NCBI RefSeq assembly: GCF_013450155.1
Contig: NZ_JACCKD010000006.1
Span: 186,001 to 250,000, forward strand
Source of the DNA: Haloechinothrix aidingensis
Lineage (GTDB): Bacteria; Actinomycetota; Actinomycetes; Mycobacteriales; Pseudonocardiaceae
Direction: 5' to 3'
DNA: 64,000 nt
Numbering within the stretch: the stretch's first letter is position 1; the number at the start of each line of letters is the position of its first letter. Of the stretch, positions 51,382 to 60,109 are shown piece after piece. The notes beneath the pieces are model-generated. The model was given only the letters and a program-made list of their open reading frames with translations. It was not told the DNA's origin and did no database searches. The translations under genes were made by a program, and so were the position numbers.

Positions 51382-52587
51382 TCACTCAGTCGTTGTGGCG
51401 CTGCTGGTTGTGTCGGTGACGGGGATGTGCCAGTCAATGTGGTGGCTGGTCAGCCAGGCCGAGGTGTTGCGGGGTCCACCACGGAGCAGCAGTGGCAGGA
51501 GTGCGTCGCGTACTCGGCGGGTCAGGGGACCGGGGATGGCGCGGCCGGTCATTTTGGCGCTCGTGGCCACGAGTTGTTCGGCGCGGGATCGCCGTAGGTG
51601 TTCGAAGGTGGCCAAGGCTTCGGGGATGGCGGGGAGGTCGCGGAGGCATTGGGCGAGGATGACGGCGTCTTCCAGCGCCAGTGAGGCGCCGTGGCCGGCG
51701 CTGGGTGAGGCGGCGTGTGCGGCGTCGCCGAGGACGATCGCGTGGTGGTGGTGCCAAGTGGGCAGGTGGGGGATGTCGTAGGCGCCGGTGCCGATGATGG
51801 TGCTGTCGCAGGCTGCGACGATGCTGGCGAGGGGTGTGTGGTCACGGGCCAGGAGTTCGAGCAGGTGGCGTTTCCACTGCTGGCTGGTGGTGGCGGCCAG
51901 CTCGGTGCGGGAGCGTTCGCGGCTGGGGATGGTGACGAACCACCAGGTGGTGCCGTCGGGATCGGTTGTGTAGCCGGCGAAGGCGCGGCGGCCGTAGGCC
52001 ATGCGGTAGGTGCCGACTGGGGTCGTTTCGGGGCTGTGGTGTGTGTAGCCGCAGACGGTGATCATGTCGAGGTAGCGGGGCGCGGGGGCGGCCGGGTCGA
52101 TGAGTCCGCGGGTGGTGGAGTGGACGCCGTCGGCGCCGATGAGCAGGTCGGTCTGGGTGTCGGTGTTGTCGGCGAAGCGCGCGGTGACGTGTGTATCGCC
52201 GCTGTGGCTGAGTCCGATCAGACGCTTGCCGTGGTGGATGGTGATGCCGCGCGGGGTGGCTTCGTCGTGCAGTAGGCGGTAGAGGGCGGCTCGGGTGAGG
52301 GTGCGGGCGGTGCCGGTGATGGGGACCGCGCCCAGCGGGCGGCCGGAGCCAGCCAGGAACTCGACCCGTTCGGCGGGTAGGGAGTGGTCGATGACGAGCT
52401 GGTCGGCGCCGATGGCGGCGAGCGCGTCGATGCCGTTGGCCATCAGGTTCAGGAAGGCACCGACGTCATCGGCTCCGGTGGGGTAGGCCTCGTGCACGGT
52501 GGCCTCGATGCCGGCTTGCTGCAGGGCCATGGCCGCAGCGGGTCCGGCGACTCCGCCGCCGATGATCACAGCATGGGTCACGGTCAC
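51382..52587 (-). CDS. FAD-dependent monooxygenase (UbiH/PHBH type)
   Basis: 401 residues. Motifs of class A flavoprotein hydroxylases: AVIIGGGVAGPAAAMALQQA (GxGxxG), TDLLIGADGVHSTTRG (DG motif), and AIVLGDAAHAASPSAGHGAS (GD motif). It hydroxylates or otherwise oxidises an aromatic or polyketide-like substrate with NAD(P)H. The start overlaps the upstream membrane protein stop by four bases, so it belongs to the XRE-ImmA/IrrE operon. Confidence 0.9.
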   Translation of the reverse strand: MTVTHAVIIGGGVAGPAAAMALQQAGIEATVHEAYPTGADDVGAFLNLMANGIDALAAIGADQLVIDHSLPAERVEFLAGSGRPLGAVPITGTARTLTRAALYRLLHDEATPRGITIHHGKRLIGLSHSGDTHVTARFADNTDTQTDLLIGADGVHSTTRGLIDPAAPAPRYLDMITVCGYTHHSPETTPVGTYRMAYGRRAFAGYTTDPDGTTWWFVTIPSRERSRTELAATTSQQWKRHLLELLARDHTPLASIVAACDSTIIGTGAYDIPHLPTWHHHHAIVLGDAAHAASPSAGHGASLALEDAVILAQCLRDLPAIPEALATFEHLRRSRAEQLVATSAKMTGRAIPGPLTRRVRDALLPLLLRGGPRNTSAWLTSHHIDWHIPVTDTTSSATTTE

Positions 52588-53732
52588 CTCCGGGGGTGTG
52601 CGGCATCGAGTTGACGGGCCAGGGTGAGTAGCTGGTCGACGTCGGCGTCGAGCCCGGGCTGATCGGGCACGGCGATGGGTATCGCATGGGCGGGTACCAC
52701 CTGCCCGGTCGCATGGGCGTGCAGGGCTTCGCGGATTCGACGCGCCAGGGGTTGGTCGTCACCGCCGTGGCTGTGTTCCAGGTGGGCGAGGTAGGGGCTC
52801 AGGCGCACCAGCCCATCGCGGCATTCGACCACACGCCGGTAGTAGCGGGTGTGCACCCCGCCCGGGCGTAGCGCCTCGATCCAGCGGCGGCCGGGCAGGC
52901 GTGGCAAGTGGTCTTCGGGGAACTGGGCGTGCAGCAGCGACCAGAGGGGTTCGAGCTGGTGGTAGGTGCGGCGGTGGCGCCACCACAGGCGCATGGCGGC
53001 CAGCCGCATGACCATGGCCGGGTAGATGATGCCGGCCAGAAACAGCAGGACCCCGGGCAGTAGCACGACGATGGCCGCGGTCAGCAGCGGCTGGGGCATG
53101 ATTCCTCCGGCCCAGCGCACGATGTTGGCGACCACGAAGGTCGAGTTCGCCGCCACGATCGCGGCCAGTCCGAGGGCGACCAACCGCAGCCCCCGCCGCA
53201 ACCGGGGTTCGGCCCGCTGCGCGTAGACCAGGGTGAGCACCAGCGCGGAGGTAAACGCCACCAGCAGGTAGGAGTTGGCGGTGGTGTAGAAGGCGCCGAT
53301 GCTGGTGATCCCACGCGGTTCGGGATGGTTACCACCGGGCAGCATCGCCGCGGCCTGCCGCAGGGTGTCGGGAATCGCCGCCGCGGCCAGCATGATGATC
53401 ACCATCGCCGTCGCCAACGGCAGAGCGTGCCCACTGGCCTGAAGCCGGGCACGAGCAGCATCGAAGGCCGAAAACAGGAAGAAGCAGATCAGCGCGTAGG
53501 CTCCGGCCAGCAGCAGCAGGTGCTGCACCAGCCGGGAGGTCATCGGATCCAACCCCGCCAGGGCGACCCCGTCGGTGGCGGCCACCCCGAACGGATACGC
53601 GGCGCCCCAGGTGGCGATCAACCCCGCGATCGCCCACAGCCGTACGTCCCGCGGCGTGCGAGCCAGCCGCACCGCCAGCCAGGCCAGCACCGTCAGCGCC
53701 GCGATCCCCTGGATCACCTGAGTGATGGTCAT
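52584..53732 (-). CDS. MAB_1171c-like multi-spanning membrane protein
   Basis: About 382 residues from the ATG at 53732. Seven or so hydrophobic segments (IAALTVLAWLAVRLA, LVQHLLLLAGAYALICFFLF, VALGLAAIVAANSTFVVANI) precede a cytosolic C-terminal half with RLWWRHRRTYHQLEPLWSLL, the hallmark of this actinobacterial family. Family members are called putative transporters without proof. It overlaps both neighbours (ATGA on both sides). Confidence 0.82.
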   Translation of the reverse strand: MTITQVIQGIAALTVLAWLAVRLARTPRDVRLWAIAGLIATWGAAYPFGVAATDGVALAGLDPMTSRLVQHLLLLAGAYALICFFLFSAFDAARARLQASGHALPLATAMVIIMLAAAAIPDTLRQAAAMLPGGNHPEPRGITSIGAFYTTANSYLLVAFTSALVLTLVYAQRAEPRLRRGLRLVALGLAAIVAANSTFVVANIVRWAGGIMPQPLLTAAIVVLLPGVLLFLAGIIYPAMVMRLAAMRLWWRHRRTYHQLEPLWSLLHAQFPEDHLPRLPGRRWIEALRPGGVHTRYYRRVVECRDGLVRLSPYLAHLEHSHGGDDQPLARRIREALHAHATGQVVPAHAIPIAVPDQPGLDADVDQLLTLARQLDAAHPRR

Positions 53733-54280
53733 AGCCAACCCAGCCGATCCTGCAGGGCGCTGCCGAGCCGGCGGGTGGCGGCATCGGCGCCACCGCGCAG
53801 CGCGACCTGGTCGAGCACGCTGGCCCACTCCAGGATGATGGTCGCCGCCAGCTCCGCCTCGCGCTCCTGCTCGGAATCGTAGGCGGTGCGCCGCAGCGCA
53901 CGACGGATCGCATCCGGGGTCAACTCCGGGTAGTGCTGCCGGAGCGTTCCCGGATCGGTGCCCGGGTACAGCTGGCTCAGCAGCGCGTCATCAGTCTCAT
54001 CACTGCGATGCCCGGCCAGGATATGCCCGAACTCGTGCAGCACGATGTGGTTCTGGTGGGGCGCGCTGGTCTCCTGCTGGTACAGGATGTAGTCCCGCTC
54101 GCCGGTGGCGACCCACACCCCGAACGGCCCCGGCACCGGAATGGGGTGGGGCACCAGCCGGATCGGGCGATGACGGACTCGACCGATGCGCTCGCACAGC
54201 TGCTCGACATCCAGCGGCGGCTGGATGTCGAGTGCCCGCAACAGTCGGCGGCATCGTCGCCGCAGCTGCCGCTCCCGCAT
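53729..54280 (-). CDS. ImmA/IrrE-family metallopeptidase
   Basis: 183 residues; start ATG 54280 eight bases after GAGGAG (GTG at 54283 also possible). The zinc motif is IVLHEFGHILAGH (HExxH). The C-terminus is helical (REAELAATIILEWASVLDQV). In phages and mobile elements such peptidases cleave the neighbouring XRE repressor in response to a signal. The XRE gene 32 bp upstream fits this role. Confidence 0.88.
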   Translation of the reverse strand: MRERQLRRRCRRLLRALDIQPPLDVEQLCERIGRVRHRPIRLVPHPIPVPGPFGVWVATGERDYILYQQETSAPHQNHIVLHEFGHILAGHRSDETDDALLSQLYPGTDPGTLRQHYPELTPDAIRRALRRTAYDSEQEREAELAATIILEWASVLDQVALRGGADAATRRLGSALQDRLGWL

Positions 54281-54311
54281 CACCGACGCTCCTCACGCGA
54301 GACGCGGGCGG

Positions 54312-54779
54312 CTACCCGCCGGGCTCCTGGGTGCCACGTTCGGACCGCTCGAGCCGGTAGACCACATCCAGCAAATCCATCACCTGCCGTCGCCCTTCGG
54401 GTGAGAGCTCCCCGGCCCGCAGTGCCATCACTCGCGCCTGGTCATCGCTGACCAGCTCGCTGACGCGTCGGCGTTCGGCACGGATCTCCGCCAGCCGTGC
54501 GTCGACACGGTCGCTGACCTCGTCGTCGAAGAAGTACGACACCGGCACCCCGAAGAACTCGGCCAACCCGCGCAGGTGGCGGTAGGTCGGATTGTCCTTG
54601 GCCCCGGTGCGTAGCTGCCAGATATAGCTGGGCGAGATCGTGCGGACCACACCACTGTCCTGGACGGCACTGGCCACCTGTTGGTTGCTGTACTCCCGCC
54701 CGTCAGCACGGGGGCAGGTGGCGAACAACCGGTTGAGCTTGTCGGCCAGAGTCTGCTCCGGTCCGTGTGGCGTGTCCAT
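54312..54779 (-). CDS. XRE-family regulator (ImmR-like)
   Basis: 155 residues. Helix-turn-helix region: YSNQQVASAVQDSGVVRTIS then PSYIWQLRTGAKDNPTYRHL and GLAEFFGVPVSYFFDDE, typical of actinobacterial XRE repressors with a short C-terminal dimer region. It is the first gene of the operon with ImmA/IrrE, the membrane protein and the monooxygenase. TGAAC-type inverted repeats lie in its promoter. Confidence 0.88.
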   Translation of the reverse strand: MDTPHGPEQTLADKLNRLFATCPRADGREYSNQQVASAVQDSGVVRTISPSYIWQLRTGAKDNPTYRHLRGLAEFFGVPVSYFFDDEVSDRVDARLAEIRAERRRVSELVSDDQARVMALRAGELSPEGRRQVMDLLDVVYRLERSERGTQEPGG

Positions 54780-54801
54780 CGCGATGTCCCAGCCTTGTGT
54801 C

Positions 54802-54841
54802 GTTCACTGATATGAACACTCTATTAGGTGATGCTGTTCAT
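54802..54841. promoter_or_regulatory. TGAAC/GTTCA operator cluster of the XRE-ImmA operon
   Basis: GTTCACTGATATGAAC (54802-54817) is a near-palindrome, and ATGAACA (54812) pairs with TGTTCAT (54835-54841). Another GTGAACAT is at 54863. Repeated TGAAC half-sites just before the XRE gene suggest autorepression. Confidence 0.6.
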
Positions 54842-54971
54842 CTCAGTTGATATGCGTACTGCGTGAACATAGACTGCTGCTTACCGTAGCTCAACTGAAG
54901 TGAATCGCACCATCACCTGAGCGATGCACGTCAGTGACGACGGTGTGGTGTTGCGGCAGGGGAGGATCGTG

Positions 54972-55451
54972 ATGGTCAGCGCAGTTCGGGACACCTCCGT
55001 TCCCGGCAGTGGTTGGTGCCAGACGACGTCGGCAGGGGACGAGGGACACCTGATGGTCCGGGACGCACCCGCCGAGGATGACTTCGTACGGCAGCTCTCG
55101 GCGGTCTCGCATCTGTTCAGCGACAAGTGGGCACCATCGGTGATCGCCGCACTCTGGCAGGGACCTCGCAGCTACTCGGACCTCCAGGCCAGGATGCAGT
55201 CGTACTCGACGGCAGCGGCCTCACGCGGTCGGCCAGTCGTGCTGCATGCCACCGTGCTTACACGCATCCTCAAGCGGATGGTGGCCGAAGGTCGCATCAT
55301 TCGCGAAGGCGTGCGCGGCGGACGTGTGCGCTATCGGCTGCACCCGGAGTTCGTCGACGCGATCTATGCCGCCGAGCCCTTGCTGCACTGGACGCGGTGC
55401 CACCCGGACTTGGCGCACCGCCTCGGATGCCACGGCACCGGCGCGGCGTGA
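54972..55451 (+). CDS. HxlR-family winged-helix regulator
   Basis: About 159 residues, start ATG 54972 six bases after GGGGAGG. HxlR pattern: HLFSDKWAPSVIAALWQGPR then YSDLQARM, and VLTRILKRMVAEGRIIREGV near the wing. These regulators sense thiol-reactive or aldehyde stress or act as general activators. A Cys in GSGWCQT lies in the N-terminal arm. It is convergent with a second HxlR gene 17 bp away. Confidence 0.82.
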   Translation: MVSAVRDTSVPGSGWCQTTSAGDEGHLMVRDAPAEDDFVRQLSAVSHLFSDKWAPSVIAALWQGPRSYSDLQARMQSYSTAAASRGRPVVLHATVLTRILKRMVAEGRIIREGVRGGRVRYRLHPEFVDAIYAAEPLLHWTRCHPDLAHRLGCHGTGAA

Positions 55452-55468
55452 CACTCGGGCGCGCGCGG

Positions 55469-55894
55469 TTACCACGGGGACGACGCCTCGCGCTGCTGGC
55501 GCTGCTGCTGGGCGTGGGCGATGGCGTCGGGACGTGCGACCACCCAAGAGACCGCCGGGCGCAATGCGTCGAGCAGCTCGGCGGCTGTGGTGGTGAGCGC
55601 AAACCGCGGAGGCATCGTCGAGTCAGGCGTGCACTGCCGCTGCAACAGCCCTTCCTCGTGCATGGCCTCGAGCGTCTCCCTCAACACTTTGTCGGTGATG
55701 CGCCGGGACGGCCTACCCGTCCAGGCGTCGGGGCCGGTAGTGGCCTGCAAGGCGTGCAGCAGGTCGGTGTAACGCATCGGACCCGAGACGAGGGCGGTGA
55801 GGATGTGCGGTGCCCAGTACCGGTTGAGCAACCGCAACAGATCGCACAGATGCACTCGGAACGACTCGCTGTCCGGTGTGAGCGATGCGTCCAT
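55469..55894 (-). CDS. HxlR-family winged-helix regulator
   Basis: About 141 residues from the ATG at 55894 (AAGGAACC upstream). LLNRYWAPHILTALVSGPMR then YTDLLHALQ, and RPSRRITDKVLRETLEAMHE are the helix-turn-helix and winged parts. One Cys in HLCDLLRLL could be redox sensing. The C-terminus is Gln-rich. Convergent with the other HxlR gene; both lack an obvious target in the window. Confidence 0.85.
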   Translation of the reverse strand: MDASLTPDSESFRVHLCDLLRLLNRYWAPHILTALVSGPMRYTDLLHALQATTGPDAWTGRPSRRITDKVLRETLEAMHEEGLLQRQCTPDSTMPPRFALTTTAAELLDALRPAVSWVVARPDAIAHAQQQRQQREASSPW

Positions 55895-56101
55895 CAGCGG
55901 TTCCTTGCGCGCGAACAATCCTGGCGAGCATGGCAGCGCGGCAACGCTGCCGACGCGTTCTTTCTACTCAGCGTAATCGCCGTGGGCGTCGATTGGGATC
56001 CGTAGATGTACTCAGCGTGACTGTCGGAACTACGCATCCGGGGTCGAGTGGATCGCATTTGACTTGACCCGACAGCCGTGGGCCCGGTGAAAGGATGGTG
56101 G

Positions 56102-56761
56102 GTGGATATGGGTCCGGCTGTGTTGGCAGCCGTGGTGGGGCTGGTGATCGGCCCGGCACTGGCAGCGTGGGCCGATCGCGCTGCGCGACGCGAGCCACTG
56201 TTCGCCCCGGGCTGGTGGCGTGGGGGTAGCGCAGCACGGGCGGATCGGATCGTGGCCACAGCACTTGCGGCAGCTGTGTTAGCTGTCGTGGCCCATCAGT
56301 ACGTTGGTAGCGCGAGCGTGCTGGCGTGGTTCTGGCTGTCCTGCACAGGCATTGTCCTTGGCCTCGTCGACGTTCGGTGTCGACGCCTGCCGCACGCCGG
56401 CACGGTGGCCATGGCAGTCGGTGGGGTGGCGTGCTTGGCGGGGGCTGCGGTGATCGAGAGTGCCTGGCCGCGCCTGATGGTCGCGATGCTGTCCGGTGTG
56501 GGCGTGTACCTGGTGGCGGCCGCGGTGCAACTACTGGCTCCCGGCCACACGGGCGGTGGCGATACCGCACTCTATGGGGCGCTTGCGCTGTACGTGGGCT
56601 GGTTCGGCTGGTCAGGTCTCGCGCTGGGGCTGCTCTTGGCGGTCGGATTGACCGGCGTCGTTGGTGTGTTTGTCGGGATCGCGCGCCGCACTGCGGCGGC
56701 CACGTTCCCGGCGGGCCCGTCGTTGATCACCGGCGCGATCACCGCGATCGTGCTGGCGTGA
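56102..56761 (+). CDS. Prepilin peptidase (A24 family, TadV-like)
   Basis: About 219 residues with GTG start behind AAAGGA. It is membrane-spanning. Two catalytic Asp motifs are visible: GIVLGLVDVRCRRLPHAG (D..R.RLP) and GHTGGGDTALYGALAL (GxGD). It cleaves the leader of Flp-type pilins and is the first gene of the Tad locus. 175 bp separate it from the next gene. Confidence 0.85.
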   Translation: MDMGPAVLAAVVGLVIGPALAAWADRAARREPLFAPGWWRGGSAARADRIVATALAAAVLAVVAHQYVGSASVLAWFWLSCTGIVLGLVDVRCRRLPHAGTVAMAVGGVACLAGAAVIESAWPRLMVAMLSGVGVYLVAAAVQLLAPGHTGGGDTALYGALALYVGWFGWSGLALGLLLAVGLTGVVGVFVGIARRTAAATFPAGPSLITGAITAIVLA

Positions 56762-56935
56762 CCGGTGCTTGCTCGCCATGGCGCACGTCCAACGGTAGCT
56801 ACATACCTTGATGTTCCTACTTTGAAGTGGGTCTTCTCCGTCGTGTAGATGTGGTGTGCGTCACCGGTAGGAGTCGATCGGGCGCCTACGGTGACCACCC
56901 GCTATCCGGGGAGTCGTGTGGCTGGGAGGGATCTC

Positions 56936-57496
56936 ATGCGGGCTCGTACACGATGGAGCACACGTGGCGCAATCACCGGTGCAGTGCTGGCGCTGATGCT
57001 GGTCATTGCTGGCTGTGACGAGATGCCCGATCGGGACGGGCACGACTCCGACGTCCAGGCGCCGACCTCGTCGGAGCTGACTACGCGCACCGAGCAGAAC
57101 GATCGGGCGGCGGTGATCGAGGCCTACGACCGGTTCTGGGCGCGTACCCACGAGGTGCCGCACGAGCCAGAATCGGAGTGGGAGGAGTCGATGGCACAAG
57201 TCGCGGTGGATCCGCAGCTGAGTACCACCCTGCAGGGGATGCGGTTCCAGCACGAGGACGGTGTCACCTCCTACGGGCACGTTCGGTCGCGCGTGTCCGA
57301 AGTGGAAATCGACGCCGATGAGGCCGTGGTGGTCGATTGCCAGGATGCGTCCGAATCGGGACAGGCCGACCTCGACACCGGCGAGCGTAAGACCGTCGGC
57401 GTGGAACGCAATCCGATACGAGCGCGGATGGAGCGTGACACAGGCGACGGGCGATGGAAGGTCGCCGAGATCACCTATCCGGGCGGTGAATGCTGA
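56936..57496 (+). CDS. Lipoprotein of the Tad locus
   Basis: 186 residues from the ATG at 56936 behind GGGAGGG. A lipobox is clear: GAVLALMLVIAGCDEM. After an acidic linker, a helical/NTF2-like mature part (AVIEAYDRFWARTHEVPHE, VVVDCQDASESG) follows. Such lipoproteins often sit in actinobacterial Tad operons and may support assembly in the envelope. The stop overlaps the next gene by 7 bases. Confidence 0.78.
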   Translation: MRARTRWSTRGAITGAVLALMLVIAGCDEMPDRDGHDSDVQAPTSSELTTRTEQNDRAAVIEAYDRFWARTHEVPHEPESEWEESMAQVAVDPQLSTTLQGMRFQHEDGVTSYGHVRSRVSEVEIDADEAVVVDCQDASESGQADLDTGERKTVGVERNPIRARMERDTGDGRWKVAEITYPGGEC

Positions 57497-58485
57497 TGCG
57501 CGCACGCCACGAATCGCGGGTCGGTCTCGTCGGCGCCGTCACCGCCTCGATACTGATCATCTCCCCGCATGCGGCGCAGACCGACCCGGACGAGGAGTCC
57601 GGCCAGGTGACCGTGGCTCCCGGGGACCAGTTGGGCTGGCACGCGCCACCCCGGGTGGAGATGGAGGCCGAGCACTCCCTGCGTGCCCCCCAGGCAGGAA
57701 ACGCCTCCGGTGGGGATAGCGCGACAGGGTCGTCGCACAGCGGTGGTGTGACGACACCGGCGTGCACGTATGAGCCGATCACCGCCGTCGGGGGTGTCGA
57801 GGGTGACCGCGTGGTGGACGCGCTGAAGGCGACGTTTCCGGACCTGCATTTGGGAACACGTGGTGGGGATGAGTCGCTGGCGTTTCGGGTGCGGTGTCCC
57901 GGAGCTGGCGGTGGCTGGGTGATCGGCGATGGCGACGCTGCCGGCCCCAGCGCGGCGGGCGCGTCGGCCTCGCTGCCTTCGGCGGCGGAGCTGGCCGAGC
58001 GGGCGCGGCAGAGACTGCAGCTGCCGCTGCCGACACCGAACATGTCGCCGGAGGTGACCCTGACGGATGGTCGCACGGCGACCATGGTGCGCGAACACAC
58101 GTGGCTGTGGGTCGATTCCGAGGCGTGGACCGAGCAGTCCGCCCGGGTCTCGGCCGGGCCGGTGTGGGCCGAGGCGGTCGCCGTACCTCGGCGGTTGACT
58201 GTGGAGTGGAGCACCGGCGAGCGGACCTCGTGCGCAGGCCCGGGAACCCCGTACGACCGGTCGTACGGCATGCATGAGCCGAGCCCGGACTGCGGACTGC
58301 GACTGACCCAATCCACCTACGGCCTACCGGGAGAGCAGGCCGAGGTGGAATACGCCATCACGTGGTCGGTGCGCTGGCAGGGTTCGGACGGAGCGTCCGA
58401 CGAAGGGGGTGAGCTGGCGACGATGGTTTCGCGAGCCAGCGAGCACGTCGTGGTCGCCGAGGCACAGTCGTTGCGGCAGGACTGA
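57490..58485 (+). CDS. Secreted/anchored protein of unknown function in the Tad locus
   Basis: 331 residues, ATG 57490 or 57496. A hydrophobic N-terminus (VGLVGAVTASILIISPHAA) may be a signal anchor. The mature part has Cys pairs (PACTYE, VRCPGAG, TSCAGPG, PDCGLRL) suggesting disulfides, and a beta-rich end WSVRWQGSDG. I recall similar 'ATP/GTP-binding' proteins in actinobacterial Tad operons, but no nucleotide motif is visible. Function unknown. Confidence 0.7.
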   Translation: MLMRARHESRVGLVGAVTASILIISPHAAQTDPDEESGQVTVAPGDQLGWHAPPRVEMEAEHSLRAPQAGNASGGDSATGSSHSGGVTTPACTYEPITAVGGVEGDRVVDALKATFPDLHLGTRGGDESLAFRVRCPGAGGGWVIGDGDAAGPSAAGASASLPSAAELAERARQRLQLPLPTPNMSPEVTLTDGRTATMVREHTWLWVDSEAWTEQSARVSAGPVWAEAVAVPRRLTVEWSTGERTSCAGPGTPYDRSYGMHEPSPDCGLRLTQSTYGLPGEQAEVEYAITWSVRWQGSDGASDEGGELATMVSRASEHVVVAEAQSLRQD

Positions 58486-58572
58486 TCACGACTCGCACCG
58501 CCGATCCAGTCCAGGCGGCGGGAACCGAGCGCGAAATTCACGACAGATCGACGACGAAGGTAGGTGCCTTCG

Positions 58573-59259
58573 ATGGTCACAGGTGTGTCTCTACGACCCG
58601 ACGCGGCGGACACAGCAGACGCCCAGGTGTCACCACCCACCACCGCGGCGAGCGAGCGCGTTCCGCGCGTGCCACGCCGACGCCGCTGGTGGCTGGCCGG
58701 GATCGCGGTCGCGCTGGCGGCATGCGGAGGATTGGGCGGCTGGCTTGTGATCGCGGCGGCCGATGAACGCGTCGAGGTCCTGGTGGCCGCGCACGACATC
58801 CCCTGGGGCACGAACCTGTCCGCGCAGAACGTGACCACTGCCTGGGCCGCCCCGGATGAGGCGACGGCGGTGGTCCTGGCCGCCGACCGGGACCAGGTGC
58901 TCGGCCGGACCACCGCGATGAGCGTGCCGCGAGGCGCACTGCTGGCGCCAGGGCACGTGCGGGAACACCCGCTACCCGGCCCGGAGGAGATTTTGGTGAG
59001 CATGCGCGGTCAAAGCCTTCCCGCGCACGGCGTGCAGCCGGGCGCTCGGGTACGCGTGGTGCCCGTGGCCGAGTCCGCGCCTGCCGAGACCGACACCACG
59101 ACGGGCGAGTCAGTGGATGCTCGGGTGGTGGAAGTGGGTGAGACCGACACCCAGGACCGCACCCGGGTGGACGTCGTAGTCGCGGCCAGAGCGTCGCAGG
59201 CCGCGATCAACGCCGCTGCGGGCGACGTCGTGTTCGTCGTGCTCGGACCGGGCTCGTGA
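58573..59259 (+). CDS. cpaB: SAF-domain protein, CpaB/RcpC-like
   Basis: 228 residues from the ATG at 58573. A basic N-terminus (RVPRRRRWW) precedes one TM helix (LAGIAVALAACGGLGGWLVI). The SAF domain follows: VLVAAHDIPWGTNLSAQNV, then MSVPRGALLAPGHV and GARVRVVPVAE. CpaB proteins are thought to guide the Tad pilus through the envelope. Next gene starts 22 bp later. Confidence 0.82.
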   Translation: MVTGVSLRPDAADTADAQVSPPTTAASERVPRVPRRRRWWLAGIAVALAACGGLGGWLVIAAADERVEVLVAAHDIPWGTNLSAQNVTTAWAAPDEATAVVLAADRDQVLGRTTAMSVPRGALLAPGHVREHPLPGPEEILVSMRGQSLPAHGVQPGARVRVVPVAESAPAETDTTTGESVDARVVEVGETDTQDRTRVDVVVAARASQAAINAAAGDVVFVVLGPGS

Positions 59260-59281
59260 CACATCAAGGGGGATGATGACG

Positions 59282-60109
59282 ATGGCGATGATCACCATAT
59301 TGTCGAGCAAAGGCGCTCCGGGGGCCACTACGGCGGTGGCCGCGCTGACCTGCGGATGGCCGGGACCGGTCGTGATCGCCGATACCGACCCCACGGGAGG
59401 CGACCTCACTGTAGGCTGGTTAGGACAGTGGCTCGTGGACGGACATTTCCATCGTGATCACGGTGTGCTGTCGTTCGTCACCAGCACACGTCATGAGTCG
59501 CCCGCAGGGCCACTGGCGGTGGGGCCCCATCTGCAACAGGTTCCGGTCGCGGCGCACGCTCGGATACTGGCAGGTCTGTCGAATCCTGCCCAGCAGGTCT
59601 CGATCGGACCGTCGGGTTGGCAGCGCCTGGCGAGCGCCCTGGCGGCACGCGCCGGGCAGGGATGCGATGTGCTTGTCGACGCCGGCCGATACGGTCCGAC
59701 CACACCACTGCCGCTGCTGGCCGCGGCCGATCTCGTCCTGGTGGCGGTGCGGCCGCGCATCCGGCACGCGCTCGGCGCCGGCCCGGTCCTGGCAGGATTG
59801 CGCCGACTGGTCGAGCCCGCACGGTTGGGCCTGGCGATCTGTGCCGCGACCCCGGCTGGCAGCCGCGACATCCAACGAGCGCTGGGCATGACGCCGGGAC
59901 TGCAGCTCCCGCACGACGTCGCCACCGCCGCGGCGCTATCCGACGGCGACGACGCCGGCCACCCACCGCGGCGCACGCCGCTGCTGGTGGCCGCGCATCA
60001 CGAAGCCACACGGCTGGCGGCCGCGCTGAACGACACCGCCACCGAGTGCGGTCACCGTGACACACCCGCCGAGCACCAGGTTCCGGCAGCGGTCGGGAGC
60101 GGGTCATGA
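59282..60109 (+). CDS. cpaE: MinD/ParA-like ATPase, CpaE-like
   Basis: 275 residues when started at the ATG at 59282, nine bases after AAGGGGG (upstream ATGs at 59273 and 59276 are too close to it). The deviant Walker A is ILSSKGAPGATTAVAAL, followed by VVIADTDPTGGDL, and ADLVLVAVRPR as later switch. CpaE-type ATPases localise pilus assembly. It overlaps cpaF by four bases. Confidence 0.82.
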   Translation: MAMITILSSKGAPGATTAVAALTCGWPGPVVIADTDPTGGDLTVGWLGQWLVDGHFHRDHGVLSFVTSTRHESPAGPLAVGPHLQQVPVAAHARILAGLSNPAQQVSIGPSGWQRLASALAARAGQGCDVLVDAGRYGPTTPLPLLAAADLVLVAVRPRIRHALGAGPVLAGLRRLVEPARLGLAICAATPAGSRDIQRALGMTPGLQLPHDVATAAALSDGDDAGHPPRRTPLLVAAHHEATRLAAALNDTATECGHRDTPAEHQVPAAVGSGS

